The position numbers were made by a program, and so were the translations under genes. Under the pieces are notes generated by a model. It saw only the letters and a list, made by a program, of their open reading frames with translations. It ran no database searches and was not told where the DNA came from. This document shows positions 62,749 to 64,000 of a DNA stretch of 64,000 bases, in pieces. This stretch comes from Gordonia polyisoprenivorans. Lineage in GTDB: Bacteria; Actinomycetota; Actinomycetes; Mycobacteriales; Mycobacteriaceae. The stretch is taken from NCBI RefSeq assembly GCF_017654315.1, contig NZ_CP072203.1, forward strand, positions 4,092,001-4,156,000. The letters are read 5' to 3'. Position 1 is the first letter of the stretch. Every line of letters starts with the position of its first letter.

Positions 62749-63990
62749 GTGCGATGGACAGACCACGCCATCTGGTGGCACGTCTACCCTCTCGGATTCT
62801 GTGGTGCACCGATCCGGGACCACGACGCGACCCCGGCTCCCCGACTACGCCGTCTGCTGAACTGGCTGGACTACGCCGTCGAACTCGGTGCCTCCGGGCT
62901 GTTGCTGGGTCCGGTCTTCGCCTCGCAGGCTCACGGCTACGACGTCGTCGACCCGTTCCGGATCGATCCCCGCCTCGGCCGGCAGCAGGATTTCGACGAT
63001 CTCGTCGCGCAGTGTCGGGCACGGGGGCTGCGGGTGGTCCTCGACGGGGTCTTCAGCCATGTCGGCGATCGGCACCCCGCGGTGCTGCGCGCGCTGCACG
63101 AGGGGCCCGGCACCGAGACCGACATGTTCGACATCGACTGGGCGGCCGACGGCGGGCCCCGACCCCGCGTGTTCGAGGGTCATTCGTCGTTGGTGCGACT
63201 GAATCACGCATCCCAGCGCACCGCCGACCACGCGGTGGCCGTGATGAACCACTGGCTCGACCGCGGCGTCGACGGCTGGCGTCTGGATGCCGCGTATTCG
63301 GTCCCCGTCGACTTCTGGGCTCGGGTGCTGCCCGAGGTCCGCGGCAGCCACGGCGACGCCTGGTTCCTCGGTGAGGTCATCCACGGCGACTACCGCGCCT
63401 TCGTCGCCGCGTCCGGCGTCGATTCGGTGACCCAGTACGAACTGTGGAAGGCGATCTGGTCGGCCATCACCGACCGCAACCTGTTCGAACTGAACTGGGC
63501 CCTGGTGCGCCACAACGACTTCCTGGCCCGGTTCGTGCCGAACACCTTTGTCGGCAATCACGACGTCACCCGCATCGCGAGCCTCGTCGGACCGGATCAC
63601 GCGATCGTCGCAGCGGCGATACTGCTGACCGTCGGTGGTATCCCGTCGGTGTACTCCGGCGACGAGCAGGGATTCACCGGCCTCAAGCAAGAGCGGGTCG
63701 GCGGCGACGACGCCGTCCGTCCGGCCTTTCCCGACACCCCGGCCGGGCTCGCCGACTGGGGCCACGACATCATGCGGGCGCACCAGGATCTCATCGGGTT
63801 ACGTCGCAGGCACCCGTGGCTCGTCACGGCGAGAACCGAGTCGCTGACGCTGACCAACACGCGATACGGCTACCGCAGCAGTGCCGTGGCCGGTGGCGAC
63901 TGGATCGACGTGCACATCGATCTCGACGACCGGCCGCACGTCCGCATCGACGACGCCGCCGGTGTCACGCTCTGGTCCTCTCCGGGTTGA
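62749..63990 (+). CDS. GH13 alpha-amylase-family glycosidase
   Basis: 413 residues, compact (beta/alpha)8 barrel without signal peptide, so probably cytosolic. The GH13 regions are complete: region I D99-G-V-F-S-H104, nucleophile D180 in GWRLDAAYS, acid/base E209 in FLGEVIHGD, and D272 in VGNHDVTRI. GTG at 62749 follows AGGAGG by 6 nt, an optimal site. The ORF start at 62689 would translate the tandem repeat. Likely acts on maltodextrin or glycogen-derived alpha-glucans or an alpha-glucosidic small molecule; substrate not deducible. Only 99 bp separates it from the lipid kinase gene. Confidence 0.88.
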   Translation: MRWTDHAIWWHVYPLGFCGAPIRDHDATPAPRLRRLLNWLDYAVELGASGLLLGPVFASQAHGYDVVDPFRIDPRLGRQQDFDDLVAQCRARGLRVVLDGVFSHVGDRHPAVLRALHEGPGTETDMFDIDWAADGGPRPRVFEGHSSLVRLNHASQRTADHAVAVMNHWLDRGVDGWRLDAAYSVPVDFWARVLPEVRGSHGDAWFLGEVIHGDYRAFVAASGVDSVTQYELWKAIWSAITDRNLFELNWALVRHNDFLARFVPNTFVGNHDVTRIASLVGPDHAIVAAAILLTVGGIPSVYSGDEQGFTGLKQERVGGDDAVRPAFPDTPAGLADWGHDIMRAHQDLIGLRRRHPWLVTARTESLTLTNTRYGYRSSAVAGGDWIDVHIDLDDRPHVRIDDAAGVTLWSSPG

Positions 63991-64000
63991 ACGCACTCGG

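Overview
The window is a GC-rich (roughly two-thirds G+C) actinobacterial chromosome segment from the order Mycobacteriales. It is most likely Gordonia or a close relative. The case rests on gene order, which closely follows the Mycobacterium tuberculosis stretch from wag31 (Rv2145c) to qcrB (Rv2196), and on content: Wag31, SepF, a meso-DAP type MurE, polar-growth and mannolipid genes (mptA, pimB', a GT87 mannosyltransferase) and an actinobacterial cytochrome bcc/aa3 block. The genus is inferred from general protein character and was not tested by a search.

Layout. 1-1255: a damaged MFS transporter gene facing a MarR regulator. 1340-4848: ileS under a T-box leader. 4934-26428: the division and cell-wall (dcw) cluster, all on the minus strand, read mraZ-rsmH-ftsL-ftsI-murE-(murF remnant)-mraY-murD-ftsW-murG-murC-ftsQ-ftsZ-pgeF-yggS-sepF-yggT-wag31 and then a small membrane protein. 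26854-31703: DUF3040 and HEPN-type genes, then a coupled trio of acetyltransferase, FAD oxidoreductase and LppM-like lipoprotein. 31746-48440: metF, a polyprenyl synthase, mannosyltransferases, the PknL kinase with its likely DNA-binding partner, aroG, an exoribonuclease, an acyltransferase, a ROK kinase, an ArsA-like protein, two SRPBCC proteins, FadD15 and PimB'. 48460-54750: a lipoprotein with a metallopeptidase signature, two NlpC/P60 hydrolases (one under a c-di-AMP riboswitch), a small Cys-rich protein, a DnaQ/GIY-YIG fusion and an Lrp-type RAM protein. 54755-60996: trpD, a membrane protein and the ctaE-qcrCAB respiratory operon with a strong terminator. 61132-63990: a PAP2/diacylglycerol-kinase fusion and a GH13 glycosidase.

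How it fits together. Most genes serve envelope growth. The dcw block makes lipid II and the septal machinery. Wag31 and SepF place it. PimB', MptA and the GT87 enzyme build PIM/LM/LAM-type mannolipids from polyprenol donors. The NlpC/P60 proteins remodel peptidoglycan. PknL probably signals to this machinery.

Most notable points: (1) the murF position holds only a diverged, stand-alone C-terminal domain without the ATPase core; (2) three RNA regulators are recognisable, namely the ileS T-box, an mraW-type hairpin before rsmH and a ydaO-type c-di-AMP riboswitch; (3) there is a consistent series of leaderless starts with TANNNT 6-7 nt before the start codon; (4) there are at least ten short tandem-repeat loci of 14-36 bp, one of which copies the end of pimB' including its stop codon; (5) a perfect 26-bp palindrome lies in the divergent spacer before the DnaQ/GIY-YIG gene.
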